Shown: positions 1 to 8,758 of the stretch, piece after piece | How the letters are laid out: every line of letters begins with the position of its first letter | How positions within the stretch are numbered: the first letter of the stretch is position 1 | Assembly (NCBI GenBank): GCA_019752295.1 | Contig: JAIEMK010000076.1 | Span: 1 to 33,040 of the forward strand | DNA: 33,040 nt | Reading direction: 5' to 3' | Source of the DNA: Chitinophagaceae bacterium | GTDB lineage: Bacteria > Bacteroidota > Bacteroidia > Chitinophagales > Chitinophagaceae | The notes under the pieces: generated by a model | Seen by the model: the letters and a program-made list of their open reading frames with translations, nothing else | Database searches by the model: none | Told to the model about the DNA's origin: nothing | Position numbers and translations under genes: made by a program

Positions 1-2
1 TA

Positions 3-146
3 GCTAGGCTGGGTGGATGGAAAGGATATGCATCACAAAGAAAACCAGGCCCTATTGTATTACAAAAAGGGCTAACTCAGTTCTATGCCATGTTCAAAGG
101 TTGGCAACTCTACCAAACTTTTAATAAAGATGTGTCCACACAGTAG
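3..146 (+). CDS. IS4-family transposase, C-terminal fragment (5' part outside window)
   Basis: An open frame enters from the left edge and ends at TAG 144-146. Its 47 residues contain ARLGGWKGYASQRKPG, then a GLTQFYAMFKGW stretch, and end in DVSTQ. The GGWKGY...R.PG...L..GL..F pattern is the usual C-terminus of IS4-family DDE transposases. The catalytic residues would lie upstream and cannot be checked. No terminal inverted repeat is seen after the stop: base 147 already begins a sequence shared with the 160-bp repeat at 7085. The assignment rests on a short tail only. Confidence 0.6.
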   Translation, partial: ARLGGWKGYASQRKPGPIVLQKGLTQFYAMFKGWQLYQTFNKDVSTQ

Positions 147-223
147 AACCATGGTTTGGAGGGGAAACTATTTTAATCAGCTCTAGTTAAATAAAATCAG
201 CGCAAATCAGTTTCATCTGCGCC
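147..223. repeat. Partial copy of the 160-bp repeat plus its following short repeat
   Basis: Bases 147-169 are identical to 7085-7107, the right end of the 160-bp element: half of the AACCATGGTTT palindrome followed by GGAGGGGAAACT. After it, 189-223 resembles 7127-7161, a short repeat whose complement reads roughly GATGAAACTGATTT...GATTTTATTT. The left part of the element is absent here because transposase sequence takes its place. The remaining bases up to 304 hold no recognised gene, only an AT-rich leader for the next operon. Confidence 0.7.
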
Positions 224-304
224 ATCGGCTCGCCATAAAAACAGCCTCATAAAGCGAAAAGCGAATATCTTTTCACCTAACTTTAAAACCGATAAACGAT
301 TCTT

Positions 305-3064
305 ATGCACTACCAAAAAATTCCAAAAGCGGGTTTGATATTATCTGCATTGGTGCTGCTATCGTTTACTGTTTCTTGTTTTTTTTCGGGGCACCGCGTG
401 GATTATAATTCAGAAATTAAACCCATCTTCAATAAAAATTGTATTAGTTGCCACGGTGGTGTTAAAAGACAAAGTGGTTTTAGTTTACTGTTTCGCTCTG
501 AGGCAATGGCTAAAAATAAATCCGGGAAACCTGCAATTATTTCGGGTGATCCCGACAACAGCGAATTGATTAAAAGATTAACGCTGAAAGACCCTGAAGA
601 GCGGATGCCATATAAACATGCACCCTTATCAGAAAAAGAAATCACCACACTCAAAACATGGATCAAACAGGGAGCAGTATGGGGCGAGCACTGGGCCTAT
701 ACATCAGTTGTCGAAACGCCCATACCAAATAATAAACGCGGGCCCTTCGGCATATTTGGCAACCCTTCTTGGATCAATAACGATATCGATCAGTTCATCT
801 ATCAAAAAATAAAAGCAGCAGGAATGTCCCCCTCGGATGAAGCTGATAAGGCAATGCTTTTAAGAAGAGTAAGTTTGGATTTAACAGGAATGCCTGCATC
901 AGAAAAAATCAACGATGCATTTTTAAATAGTAAGGATAAAAATGCTTACGAACATTTAGTAGATACTTTAATTGCTTCACCTCATTTCGGTGAAAGGTGG
1001 GCTGCCATGTGGATGGACCTTGCCCGTTATGCAGATACCAAAGGATACGAGCGCGATGATTCCAGAAGTATCTGGCGCTATCGCGATTGGTTGATACAGG
1101 CATTTAACGAAGACAAACCTTATGATCGGTTTTTAATAGAGCAGTTGGCGGGCGACCTCTTGCCCAACCCTACCGATGCACAATATATTGCCACTGCATT
1201 TCATCGCAATACCATGACCAACGATGAAGGTGGTACAGATAACGAAGAATTTCGCACTGCAGCAGTTATCGATCGCGTAAATGCAACGTGGGAAGGACTA
1301 ATGGGAACCAGCTTTGCATGTGTTCAGTGCCATAGTCACCCTTACGATCCTTTTCGTCATGATGAATATTATCAGTTCATGGCATTCTTTAATAACACAC
1401 GCGATGAAGATACTTACGATGACTATCCCTTACTGCGCGAATTTCATGATAACGATAGTTTGAAATTCATAGCGTTCAAAGATTGGGTGAAAAAAAATGC
1501 ACCGGAACGCGAAAAAGAATTGATACAATTTGTGCGTACACAACAACCTGCCATCAACTCAATTGCGGCTGATCAGTTAGTGAATAGTGCATTGATGGAT
1601 ACCAAGTGGTTGGTGTTTCGAAACAAAGCTGTGGCGCGATTAAAAGATGTTGACCTGACCAATAAAACCGAGCTCATGTATCGCTATATTAGCTGGAAGC
1701 CCGGTGGCGAATGGCAGATACATTTAGATAACCCGAATGGCACAATCATTGGTAGTGTAAAAGTGGATGAAACAAAAAATAGGTGGAAGATTAACAACAT
1801 TCCATTAATACCAACCACTGGCGTGCATCATTTGTTTTTTACATTTAACAATCCCAAAATAAAAACTCAGGAAGAAACCGGCATGCAATTCGACTGGTTT
1901 AATTTTACCAATCCGTTTCCTGGAAAAGGCCTGCCGGATTATGATATAGCGCTTAAAAACTTTAATGAATTATTAGAGCCATCTTTCGTAACCGTTACTC
2001 CCATTATGATGGATAATCCGAAAGAATTATTTAGGCCTACACAGGTTTTTGAGAGAGGTAACTGGTTGGTAAAAGGAAAAAAAGTAGAACCCAATACTCC
2101 TGCATCTCTGGGGGGCTTACCTGCAAACGCACCAAAGAACCGATTGGGTATGGCGATGTGGTTAACCGATAAAAAAAATCCACTAGTATCAAGAACTATT
2201 GTAAATAGAATCTGGGAACAATTTTTTGGCGTTGGCATTGCTGAAACCCTTGAAGATATGGGAACACAGGGCATTGCTCCCACACATCGCGAATTGCTCG
2301 ACTGGCTTGCATTTCAATTAATGAACGAATATCACTGGGATCTGAAGAAACTGATGAAAGAAATTGTGATGAGCGCTACTTATCGCCAAGATTCGAAGTG
2401 GAATAAAGAAGCCATCGAAAAAGACCCATACAATAAACTTTATGCAAGAGGGCCGAGAGTAAGATTGTCGGCCGAGCAGGTACGCGATCAGGCATTGGTT
2501 CTAAGCGGATTGATGAGCGAAAAAATGTATGGCCCCGGAGTAATGCCTTTTCAGCCTGAAGGAATTTGGAACTCCCCTTGGAATGGCTCTTACTGGAAAC
2601 TCAGTGATAGTACCGACCAGTATCGCAGGGCTGTGTACACTTATTGGAAACGTTCGGCACCCTATCCTTCAATGATTAGTTTTGACGAAACCAGCAGGGA
2701 AGTATGTACTGCCAGAAGAATCAGAACCAACACACCTTTGCAGGCATTAACAACATTGAACGACTCGGTTTTTCTGGAAGCAGCGCAACATTTTGCGTGG
2801 CGCATTAAATTGGTTGTTGCTTCTGATAAATCAAAACAAATCGAAAAAGGATATGAGATTGCATTGCACCAACCAATCAGTGATGCGAAGAAAAAAGCAT
2901 TTGAGAAATTGTATGATACAGCACTGGTGCAGTTTAAAGCCGATCGAAAAAAACTGATTGCAACAACCGGACCCGATAAACTAAAACAGCAACCCGAAAC
3001 AGCAGCATTGATTATAGTTGCAGAAGCCATGATGAATACAGATGAATTCATCACAAAAAATTAA
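305..3064 (+). CDS. PSCyt1-PSCyt2-PSD1 (DUF1549/DUF1553) cytochrome-domain lipoprotein
   Basis: A 919-aa exported protein of the planctomycete-type cytochrome family. The N-terminus is a hydrophobic signal ending at FTVSC (Cys25), a possible but weak lipobox. The first haem c motif is C46-I-S-C49-H50 in a PSCyt1 domain. A DUF1549/PSCyt2 region follows, with LDLTGMP, HFGERWAAMW and a second C339-V-Q-C342-H343. The C-terminal DUF1553/PSD1 region has NPLVSRTIVNRIWEQFFG, LSAEQVRDQAL and RTNTPLQALTTLND. In this family the protein is found beside a DUF1501 gene, as here: the next ORF starts 23 bases before this one stops. The exact reaction is unknown; a redox role in the envelope, perhaps in sugar or polymer breakdown, is inference. 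Confidence 0.93.
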   Translation: MHYQKIPKAGLILSALVLLSFTVSCFFSGHRVDYNSEIKPIFNKNCISCHGGVKRQSGFSLLFRSEAMAKNKSGKPAIISGDPDNSELIKRLTLKDPEERMPYKHAPLSEKEITTLKTWIKQGAVWGEHWAYTSVVETPIPNNKRGPFGIFGNPSWINNDIDQFIYQKIKAAGMSPSDEADKAMLLRRVSLDLTGMPASEKINDAFLNSKDKNAYEHLVDTLIASPHFGERWAAMWMDLARYADTKGYERDDSRSIWRYRDWLIQAFNEDKPYDRFLIEQLAGDLLPNPTDAQYIATAFHRNTMTNDEGGTDNEEFRTAAVIDRVNATWEGLMGTSFACVQCHSHPYDPFRHDEYYQFMAFFNNTRDEDTYDDYPLLREFHDNDSLKFIAFKDWVKKNAPEREKELIQFVRTQQPAINSIAADQLVNSALMDTKWLVFRNKAVARLKDVDLTNKTELMYRYISWKPGGEWQIHLDNPNGTIIGSVKVDETKNRWKINNIPLIPTTGVHHLFFTFNNPKIKTQEETGMQFDWFNFTNPFPGKGLPDYDIALKNFNELLEPSFVTVTPIMMDNPKELFRPTQVFERGNWLVKGKKVEPNTPASLGGLPANAPKNRLGMAMWLTDKKNPLVSRTIVNRIWEQFFGVGIAETLEDMGTQGIAPTHRELLDWLAFQLMNEYHWDLKKLMKEIVMSATYRQDSKWNKEAIEKDPYNKLYARGPRVRLSAEQVRDQALVLSGLMSEKMYGPGVMPFQPEGIWNSPWNGSYWKLSDSTDQYRRAVYTYWKRSAPYPSMISFDETSREVCTARRIRTNTPLQALTTLNDSVFLEAAQHFAWRIKLVVASDKSKQIEKGYEIALHQPISDAKKKAFEKLYDTALVQFKADRKKLIATTGPDKLKQQPETAALIIVAEAMMNTDEFITKN

Positions 3065-4568
3065 AGGGATGAGTAAAGAAAATAATCGCATCATTCAGGA
3101 AGCAAACAAACAGTTTCTGGAACAAGTTACGCGCCGGCATTTTTTTCAGGAATGCGTAACCGGCTTGGGTGCCATGGCATTGGGTTCTGTACTAGGCGGT
3201 TGTAATTGGTTGGGATCAAAAGACGGCTCAAATTCAATGCTCAATACTAATCCGTTGATGGCACATGCACCGCATTTTGCAGGTAAGGCAAAATCTGTAA
3301 TTTATATTCATATGGCTGGGGCGCCGTCTCAACTGGAGCTCTTCGATTATAAACCGGAACTAGCAAAACTCGATGGGCAAGATTGTCCACAATCACTATT
3401 AGAAGGAAAGAAATTTGCATTTATTCGGGGTGTTCCAAAAATGATGGGACCATTTGCTACTTTTAAACAGCGCGGACAGTGTGGTGCATGGATTTCAGAT
3501 CACCTACCACACCTTGCAACAGTTGCTGATGAATTGAGTTTTTTAAAAGCGGTACAAACAGATCAATTCAATCATGGCCCTGCACAATTATTAATGCATA
3601 CCGGCACGCCGCGATTGGGCCGACCTTCTATTGGTTCCTGGGTAACTTATGGTTTGGGCTCAGAGAATAATAATCTTCCGGGATTTGTGGTACTTACATC
3701 GGGAGGTAAAAATCCGGATGCGGGTAAAAGTGTTTGGGGCAACGGCTTCCTGCCTTCGGTGTATCAGGGTGTGCAATGCAGAAGCGAGGGAGATCCGGTA
3801 TTATTTATCAAAGATCCTGAAGGCATGAGCCGCGATTTGCGAAAGGCTTCAATTGATGCAATCAATGAAGCAAATAGGGCAACCTATGAAGACTTTAAAG
3901 ATCCCGAAATTGTATCGCGCATTGCGCAATACGAAATGGCTTATCGCATGCAGATCGAAGTGCCTGAAGTGATGAATATCAATAATGAGCCTGCCTATAT
4001 TCACGAAATGTATGGAACCAAACCGGGTGAAGCCTGCTTTGCAAACAATGTATTGCTTGCAAGAAAATTGGTTGAAAAAGGTGTGCGCTTTGTACAATTA
4101 TTTGACTGGGGCTGGGATAGTCATGGCACAGAAGAAAACCTTGCGATCGATTATGGATTCGTAAATAAATGCAGGGCTACTGATAAACCCGTTACCGCTT
4201 TATTACTCGATTTAAAACAAAGAGGTTTGCTGGATGAAACTTTAATTGTTTGGGGAGGCGAATTCGGCAGAACACCAATGGCCGAAAACAGAGACGGAAA
4301 GAAAAACCCTTTCAAAGGCCGCGATCACCATACCGAAGCATTTACGATTTGGATGGCCGGCGGCGGAATTAAAAAGGGTTACAGTTTTGGAGAAACTGAC
4401 GAGATCGGTTATAGTGCAATCAGTGGAAAAGTAACTTCATTCGATATTCAGGCAACTATTTTAAATCAGCTTGGATTTGATCACGAAAAATTAGTGTATC
4501 CTTTTCAGGGCAGGTCATTCAGATTAACGGATGTGCACGGAAGGGTGATTAATGAAATTGTTGCCTAG
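3042..4568 (+). CDS. DUF1501 domain protein, Tat-exported
   Basis: 508 aa counted from ATG 3042, which overlaps the upstream gene by 23 bases. ATG 3069 (Met10), 5 bases after the upstream stop, is an equally possible start. A twin-arginine motif R31-R32-H-F-F-Q precedes a hydrophobic stretch ending LGGC (Cys54), so this may be a Tat lipoprotein. DUF1501 hallmarks are HMAGAPSQLELFDYKP near 90, DQFNHGPAQ, FDWGWDSHG, WGGEFGRTPMAE and GRDHHTEAFTIWMAGGGIK. The family has an alkaline-phosphatase/sulfatase-like fold and is nearly always paired with PSD1 proteins, which fits. Its substrate is not known. Confidence 0.93.
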   Translation: MNSSQKIKGMSKENNRIIQEANKQFLEQVTRRHFFQECVTGLGAMALGSVLGGCNWLGSKDGSNSMLNTNPLMAHAPHFAGKAKSVIYIHMAGAPSQLELFDYKPELAKLDGQDCPQSLLEGKKFAFIRGVPKMMGPFATFKQRGQCGAWISDHLPHLATVADELSFLKAVQTDQFNHGPAQLLMHTGTPRLGRPSIGSWVTYGLGSENNNLPGFVVLTSGGKNPDAGKSVWGNGFLPSVYQGVQCRSEGDPVLFIKDPEGMSRDLRKASIDAINEANRATYEDFKDPEIVSRIAQYEMAYRMQIEVPEVMNINNEPAYIHEMYGTKPGEACFANNVLLARKLVEKGVRFVQLFDWGWDSHGTEENLAIDYGFVNKCRATDKPVTALLLDLKQRGLLDETLIVWGGEFGRTPMAENRDGKKNPFKGRDHHTEAFTIWMAGGGIKKGYSFGETDEIGYSAISGKVTSFDIQATILNQLGFDHEKLVYPFQGRSFRLTDVHGRVINEIVA

Positions 4569-4588
4569 AAAATTTTAAACGAGTTCTT

Positions 4589-5521
4589 ATGAGTATCAAC
4601 CGAAGAAAGTTTTTATCAATAGCAGGAACTGCTGCAGCAATCACCGCTAATCCCTTTGAATCTTTATTTGCAACTAAACCGGCATTTAAACTGCCTGCCG
4701 GATTTAGTTTAAAAATCATGGGTACCAATTGGGGTTTTAATGGATCGGTAGATGCATTTTGTGCAAAAGCAAAAGAGGCGGGTTATGATGGAATTGAAAT
4801 GTGGTGGCCTTCTGATAATAAATCTCAAACCGAATTATTTGATGCCCTAAAAAAACATCAACTGGATATTGGATTTTTATGCGGCGTTGGAGAAACCGAT
4901 CCCATAAAACATCTTGCTGCATTTAAACAATCGATTGATGCTGCAGCCAAACAAAATATTCAGCGACCGCTTTATATTAATTGTCATTCCGGAAAAGATT
5001 ATTTTCCTGTTGATACAAACAGTCAGATCATTCAGCACACAATTGATCTTGCAAAAGAAACAGGACTCACCATCTGCCATGAATCGCATCGCTCCAGAAT
5101 TTTATTTGCAGCACATATTGCCAAACAATACATCAATAAGTTTCCCGACCTGCGCATGACCCTCGATATTTCGCACTGGTGCAATGTGCATGAATCATTA
5201 TTACACGATCAGGAAGATACGGTGCAATTGGCTCTGGCCAGAACCGATCATATTCATGCAAGAGTGGGACACCCCGAAGGTCCGCAAGTGAACGACCCGC
5301 GGGCTCCCGAATGGGAAGAAGCAGTGAAAAGACATTTGGGCTGGTGGGATAAAATTGTTGAACTTAAAACGAAGAGCGGGGCAAAACAAATAACCATACT
5401 TACTGAGTTTGGTCCGCCCGATTATATGCCAACACTACCATTTACGCGCCAGCCTGTGGCCGATCAATGGGGCATTAATGTGCATATGATGCAATTGCTC
5501 CGAAACAGATACAAGGCTTAA
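4589..5521 (+). CDS. Tat-exported sugar phosphate isomerase/epimerase-like TIM barrel
   Basis: 310 aa with signal MSINRRKFLSIAGTAAA (twin Arg 5-6), so the enzyme should fold in the cytoplasm before export. The body is the xylose-isomerase-like TIM-barrel (AP-endonuclease 2) family: an AGYDGIEMWWP strand near 60, then E165 in HESHRSR, D193 and H196 in DISHW, and E273 in TEFGPPDY. These match the usual metal-binding Glu/Asp/His/Glu set. It starts 20 bases after the DUF1501 stop, so it is almost certainly co-transcribed. Such proteins isomerise or epimerise free sugars or related polyols; the substrate cannot be read from sequence. Confidence 0.9.
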   Translation: MSINRRKFLSIAGTAAAITANPFESLFATKPAFKLPAGFSLKIMGTNWGFNGSVDAFCAKAKEAGYDGIEMWWPSDNKSQTELFDALKKHQLDIGFLCGVGETDPIKHLAAFKQSIDAAAKQNIQRPLYINCHSGKDYFPVDTNSQIIQHTIDLAKETGLTICHESHRSRILFAAHIAKQYINKFPDLRMTLDISHWCNVHESLLHDQEDTVQLALARTDHIHARVGHPEGPQVNDPRAPEWEEAVKRHLGWWDKIVELKTKSGAKQITILTEFGPPDYMPTLPFTRQPVADQWGINVHMMQLLRNRYKA

Positions 5522-5540
5522 AAAAAGAATTGAAAGTTTT

Positions 5541-6932
5541 ATGATTACAGAATTCATAGCACATTTTCATCCGGTATTGGTACACCTTCCAATAGGTATT
5601 TTATTGCTGGCGATTGTATTCCATTGGTTGAGCACTAAAGAAAAATACGCACAGTTGCGTTTTGCAATCCCAACCGCCTATCTGTTTGGAGCGGTTACTG
5701 CAGCGATGTCTTGTATAACGGGTTATTTATTGGCCGGCTCTGGCGAGTACGATGAAACTACTTTGAACCTGCATCAATGGATGGGTATACTGGTTGCATT
5801 TAGTTCTGCAACAGGCTATTTATTTTCGCGAACAAAAAATATAAATCAATTAAAATGGGTTTCTGTTTTATTATTGATATTGCTTACAGTTACCGGACAT
5901 CTTGGAGGAACACTCACACACGGTGAGGGATATTTATGGAAGAGTTTTCCGGGCGCAAAGAATGACTCAGCCATTGCACTAAAACCTATTGCAAATGCAC
6001 AGGAGGCAATCGTGTATAAAGACATTATACAACCCCTGCTGCAACAGAAATGTTATAACTGTCACGCGACAACCAAACAAAAAGGCGGACTCAGGTTGGA
6101 TTCCGAAACATGGATTCTGAAAGGTGGAAAAAACGGTGCAGTAATGCATGCAGGTAGTGCAGACAGTAGCGAAATTTATAAGCGCGTGCAGTTAGATCCA
6201 CTCGAAGAAAAACATATGCCTCCAAAAGGGAAACCGCAGTTAACAGAACAGGAAAGATTATTGCTGCATTGGTGGATTGCATCGGGAGCGGATTTTGCGA
6301 AAAAATCAAAAGACATGCAGCAGCCTGCTGCTATAAAAACCGCACTCAGTTCTTTAGAAAAAGCCGAAGTTGTAGTAACAAAAAGATTAGATATGCCAGA
6401 GGGCGAAGCGCCGAAAGCAAGTGAAGCAACAATAGCATCCCTGCGCAAAAATGCAATTACCATTTCTGAAATTTCACAGAGTAGTCACTGGCTTAACGCC
6501 AACTTTGTTAACTGCACAAAATGGAATGCTGATATCGAGAAGCAGTTAGCATCATTAAAAGATCAAATGATTTGGCTTAAAATACCCGGTGCGCAATTAG
6601 AAACAACCGCCTGGAAGACAATAGCCGGGTTAACTAATTTAAGAAGATTAAGCGCAGAACATTCCAACATTTCTGATCAGGATTTGCTACAAATTGCATC
6701 CCTAAAAAACCTGCAGTATCTGAATTTGGTAGACACCAAGATAACTGCAAATGGGTTGATGCAATTGAAAGGAAATAACAGCTTAACGAATATTTTTATT
6801 GGCCGAACGAACATCTCGCGGCAAGACTATATCAGTTTAAAAACCGCTTTTCCCAAAGCCATTTTGGATAGTGGTGGTTATCGATTAGAATTTATTGCAA
6901 CAGATACACAAACGCTGCATCCTAAAAAGTGA
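5541..6932 (+). CDS. DUF2231 membrane protein fused to a haem c (PSCyt1) domain and LRR-like tail
   Basis: 463 aa, last gene of the operon, 19 bases after its neighbour. Residues 1-135 form four membrane helices of the DUF2231 type, beginning HFHPVLVHLPIGILLLA. A haem c domain follows with C171-Y-N-C174-H175 and HMPPKGKPQLT, whose Met226 is a possible axial ligand. Residues 360-440 carry leucine-rich-like units such as LKNLQYLNLVDTKIT. The membrane anchor with an outward haem would suit an electron acceptor for the exported partners upstream (inference). The gene is intact; the 160-bp repeat begins 14 bases after its stop. Confidence 0.9.
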   Translation: MITEFIAHFHPVLVHLPIGILLLAIVFHWLSTKEKYAQLRFAIPTAYLFGAVTAAMSCITGYLLAGSGEYDETTLNLHQWMGILVAFSSATGYLFSRTKNINQLKWVSVLLLILLTVTGHLGGTLTHGEGYLWKSFPGAKNDSAIALKPIANAQEAIVYKDIIQPLLQQKCYNCHATTKQKGGLRLDSETWILKGGKNGAVMHAGSADSSEIYKRVQLDPLEEKHMPPKGKPQLTEQERLLLHWWIASGADFAKKSKDMQQPAAIKTALSSLEKAEVVVTKRLDMPEGEAPKASEATIASLRKNAITISEISQSSHWLNANFVNCTKWNADIEKQLASLKDQMIWLKIPGAQLETTAWKTIAGLTNLRRLSAEHSNISDQDLLQIASLKNLQYLNLVDTKITANGLMQLKGNNSLTNIFIGRTNISRQDYISLKTAFPKAILDSGGYRLEFIATDTQTLHPKK

Positions 6933-6945
6933 AAAGTGATTGAAT

Positions 6946-7107
6946 AATATTTCCCCTCCCAAACACGTTTGGGAGGGGTGCGAGCGCAGCGAAGTGGGGT
7001 GGGAAAAAGCTTGAACCGAGGAAAAATAATCTCTAAGAGAATCAACCACCCCGGCCATCGCTAAATCGCTCGGCCACCCCTCCAAACCATGGTTTGGAGG
7101 GGAAACT
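6946..7107. repeat. Complete copy of a ~160-bp MITE-like element
   Basis: The element begins TTTCCCCTCCCAAAC and ends GTTTGGAGGGGAAA, giving imperfect terminal inverted repeats. Each end is also a hairpin by itself: CCCCTCCCAAAC with GTTTGGGAGGGG on the left, and CCCCTCCAAACC with GGTTTGGAGGGG on the right. In between, GTGGGGTGGG (about 6993) can pair with CCACCCC near 7048, so the whole unit can fold. There is no coding capacity. Bases 6946-7034 recur at 32952-33040 and 7085-7107 recur at 147-169. The rest of this 305-base gap (7108-7237) holds the short repeat below and AT-rich sequence. Confidence 0.85.
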
Positions 7108-7126
7108 AATTTATTCAACCCTACTT

Positions 7127-7161
7127 AAATAAAATCTGCACAAATCAGTTTCATCTCCGTG
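7127..7161 (-). repeat. Short dispersed repeat (CAGATGAAAC-GATTT type), copy 2
   Basis: On the minus strand this reads CACGGAGATGAAACTGATTT followed by GTGCAGATTTTATTT. It resembles the complement of 189-223 and the plus-strand sequence 9561-9608. Two of the three copies directly follow the right end of the 160-bp element; the third stands alone between genes. No function is visible. Confidence 0.6.
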
Positions 7162-7237
7162 TAATAAAACAGCCCTGCAAAAGCGAAATTCAAAAAAGCG
7201 TAAATCGTTTAGGAATTGCCTGTTCATTCTTCCCTCT

Positions 7238-8641
7238 TCACTTTTTTATCTCTCCCACCATCTGTGCAGGCACAACCCATTCATCGAATTGTTCAGGAGT
7301 AACATATCCAAGCTTTACAGCCATTTCTTTTAATGTAGTTCCTTCTTTGTGTGCGGTCTGTGCAATTTCTGCGGCTTTATAATAGCCGATCTTGGTGTTG
7401 AGCGATGTTACTAGCATCAAACTATTGTCAACGTGCTTTTTGATATTTGCTTCAATAGGAGCAAGGCCTACAGCGCATTTGTCGTTGAAGCTTACACATC
7501 CATCTCCGATCAGCCTGGCACTGTGTAAGAAATTATAAATCATTACGGGTTTAAAAACGTTTAACTCGAAATGTCCGGTAGCGCCGCCAATATTGATGGC
7601 AACATCATTACCCATTACCTGTGCTGCAATCATGGTTAATGCTTCACACTGTGTTGGGTTTACTTTACCCGGCATGATGGAAGATCCAGGTTCATTATCG
7701 GGAATATGCAATTCTCCGATACCACTTCTTGGACCTGATGAAAGCATACGAATATCATTAGCAATCTTCATTAAACTTACCGCAACAGTTTTTAAAGCGC
7801 CATGTGCTTCTACGATGGCATCGTGCGCTGCAAGTGCTTCAAATTTATTTTCTGCTGTTATAAATGGAAGTCCGGTTAAATTGGCAATATGTTTAGCCAC
7901 ATTTACATCGTATCCCTTTGGCGTATTAATGCCCGTACCCACGGCAGTGCCACCTAGTGCCAGTTCGCTTAAATGAGCAAGTGTATTATTGATGGCTTTT
8001 AATCCGTGATTCAATTGCGAAACATAACCGCTAATTTCCTGACCCAAGGTTAGCGGAGTTGCATCCATAAAATGGGTACGGCCAATTTTAACAACATGCA
8101 TGAATTCCTTACTCTTTAGGGCAAGCGTATCTCTTAATTTGGTAATGCCGGGAATAGTGGTTTCTATCAAAATTTTATAAGCCGCAATATGCATCGCAGT
8201 AGGGAATGTATCGTTCGATGATTGTGACTTGTTTACATCGTCATTCGGATGCAGAAACTTTTCTTTATCGGTTAAAGCGCCACCTTTAATAATATGTCCG
8301 CGATAAGCAACCACTTCATTTACATTCATATTACTTTGTGTGCCCGAACCTGTTTGCCAAACCACCAAAGGAAATTGGCTATTTAATTTTCCTTCTAAAA
8401 TCTCATCGCATACCTGACCAATCAATTTAGCTTTTTCTTCCGACAGAACGCCTGCGTCGAGATTGGTTAATGCTGCGGCTTTCTTTAAATAAGCAAATGC
8501 GGCAATAATTTCTTTAGGCATTTTATTAATGTCCTGCGCGATCTGAAAGTTTTCGATACTACGCTGTGTTTGTGCTCCCCAATAAACATCGGCAGGCACT
8601 TTTACTTCACCCATCGTGTCTTTCTCAATACGATATTCCAT
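7238..8641 (-). CDS. fumC: Class II fumarate hydratase
   Basis: This enzyme hydrates fumarate to L-malate in the TCA cycle, in the cytoplasm as a homotetramer (family knowledge). The protein is 467 aa when started at [13 protein letters not shown], the normal length. The open frame extends 14 codons further to 8683, but a TACCTTTG -7 box at 8681-8688 would place transcription start downstream of that Met, so 8641 is chosen. Signature motifs are GSGTQSNMN near 98-106, [11 protein letters not shown] near 141, [16 protein letters not shown] near 187, and the fumarate lyase signature [10 protein letters not shown] at 319-328 with catalytic Ser321. It is the last gene of the minus-strand block, with 117 bases between it and the enoyl-CoA hydratase gene. 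Confidence 0.97.
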   Translation of the reverse strand: MEYRIEKDTMGEVKVPADVYWGAQTQRSIENFQIAQDINKMPKEIIAAFAYLKKAAALTNLDAGVLSEEKAKLIGQVCDEILEGKLNSQFPLVVWQTGSGTQSNMNVNEVVAYRGHIIKGGALTDKEKFLHPNDDVNKSQSSNDTFPTAMHIAAYKILIETTIPGITKLRDTLALKSKEFMHVVKIGRTHFMDATPLTLGQEISGYVSQLNHGLKAINNTLAHLSELALGGTAVGTGINTPKGYDVNVAKHIANLTGLPFITAENKFEALAAHDAIVEAHGALKTVAVSLMKIANDIRMLSSGPRSGIGELHIPDNEPGSSIMPGKVNPTQCEALTMIAAQVMGNDVAINIGGATGHFELNVFKPVMIYNFLHSARLIGDGCVSFNDKCAVGLAPIEANIKKHVDNSLMLVTSLNTKIGYYKAAEIAQTAHKEGTTLKEMAVKLGYVTPEQFDEWVVPAQMVGEIKK

Positions 8642-8680
8642 TATTCTGTATTTAAAAATTGTGAATATTATTTTGCCCCG

Positions 8681-8688
8681 CAAAGGTA
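8681..8688 (-). promoter_or_regulatory. Candidate -7 promoter box for fumC
   Basis: The minus strand reads TACCTTTG, a full match to the Bacteroidota -7 consensus TAnnTTTG. It predicts a start of transcription about 35 bases before ATG 8641. No convincing -33 element is seen at the usual spacing. Confidence 0.45.
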
Positions 8689-8758
8689 GGACAAGAAGGT
8701 AAATTTGCAGTAGTTAATATTTGTAACTAATCACTTTCCTGATCAGCTATTTCAACAT

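Noticed and set aside
2662..3054. A 130-codon open frame antisense to the first cytochrome gene
   Set aside because: Shadow of a strongly conserved coding region; no start context or domain.
3042..4568. DUF1501 protein as part of a phosphate system because of its alkaline-phosphatase-like fold
   Set aside because: Its context is the PSD1 cytochrome operon 11 kb away from the SusCD phosphoesterase locus, and the family is typically paired with PSD1 proteins.
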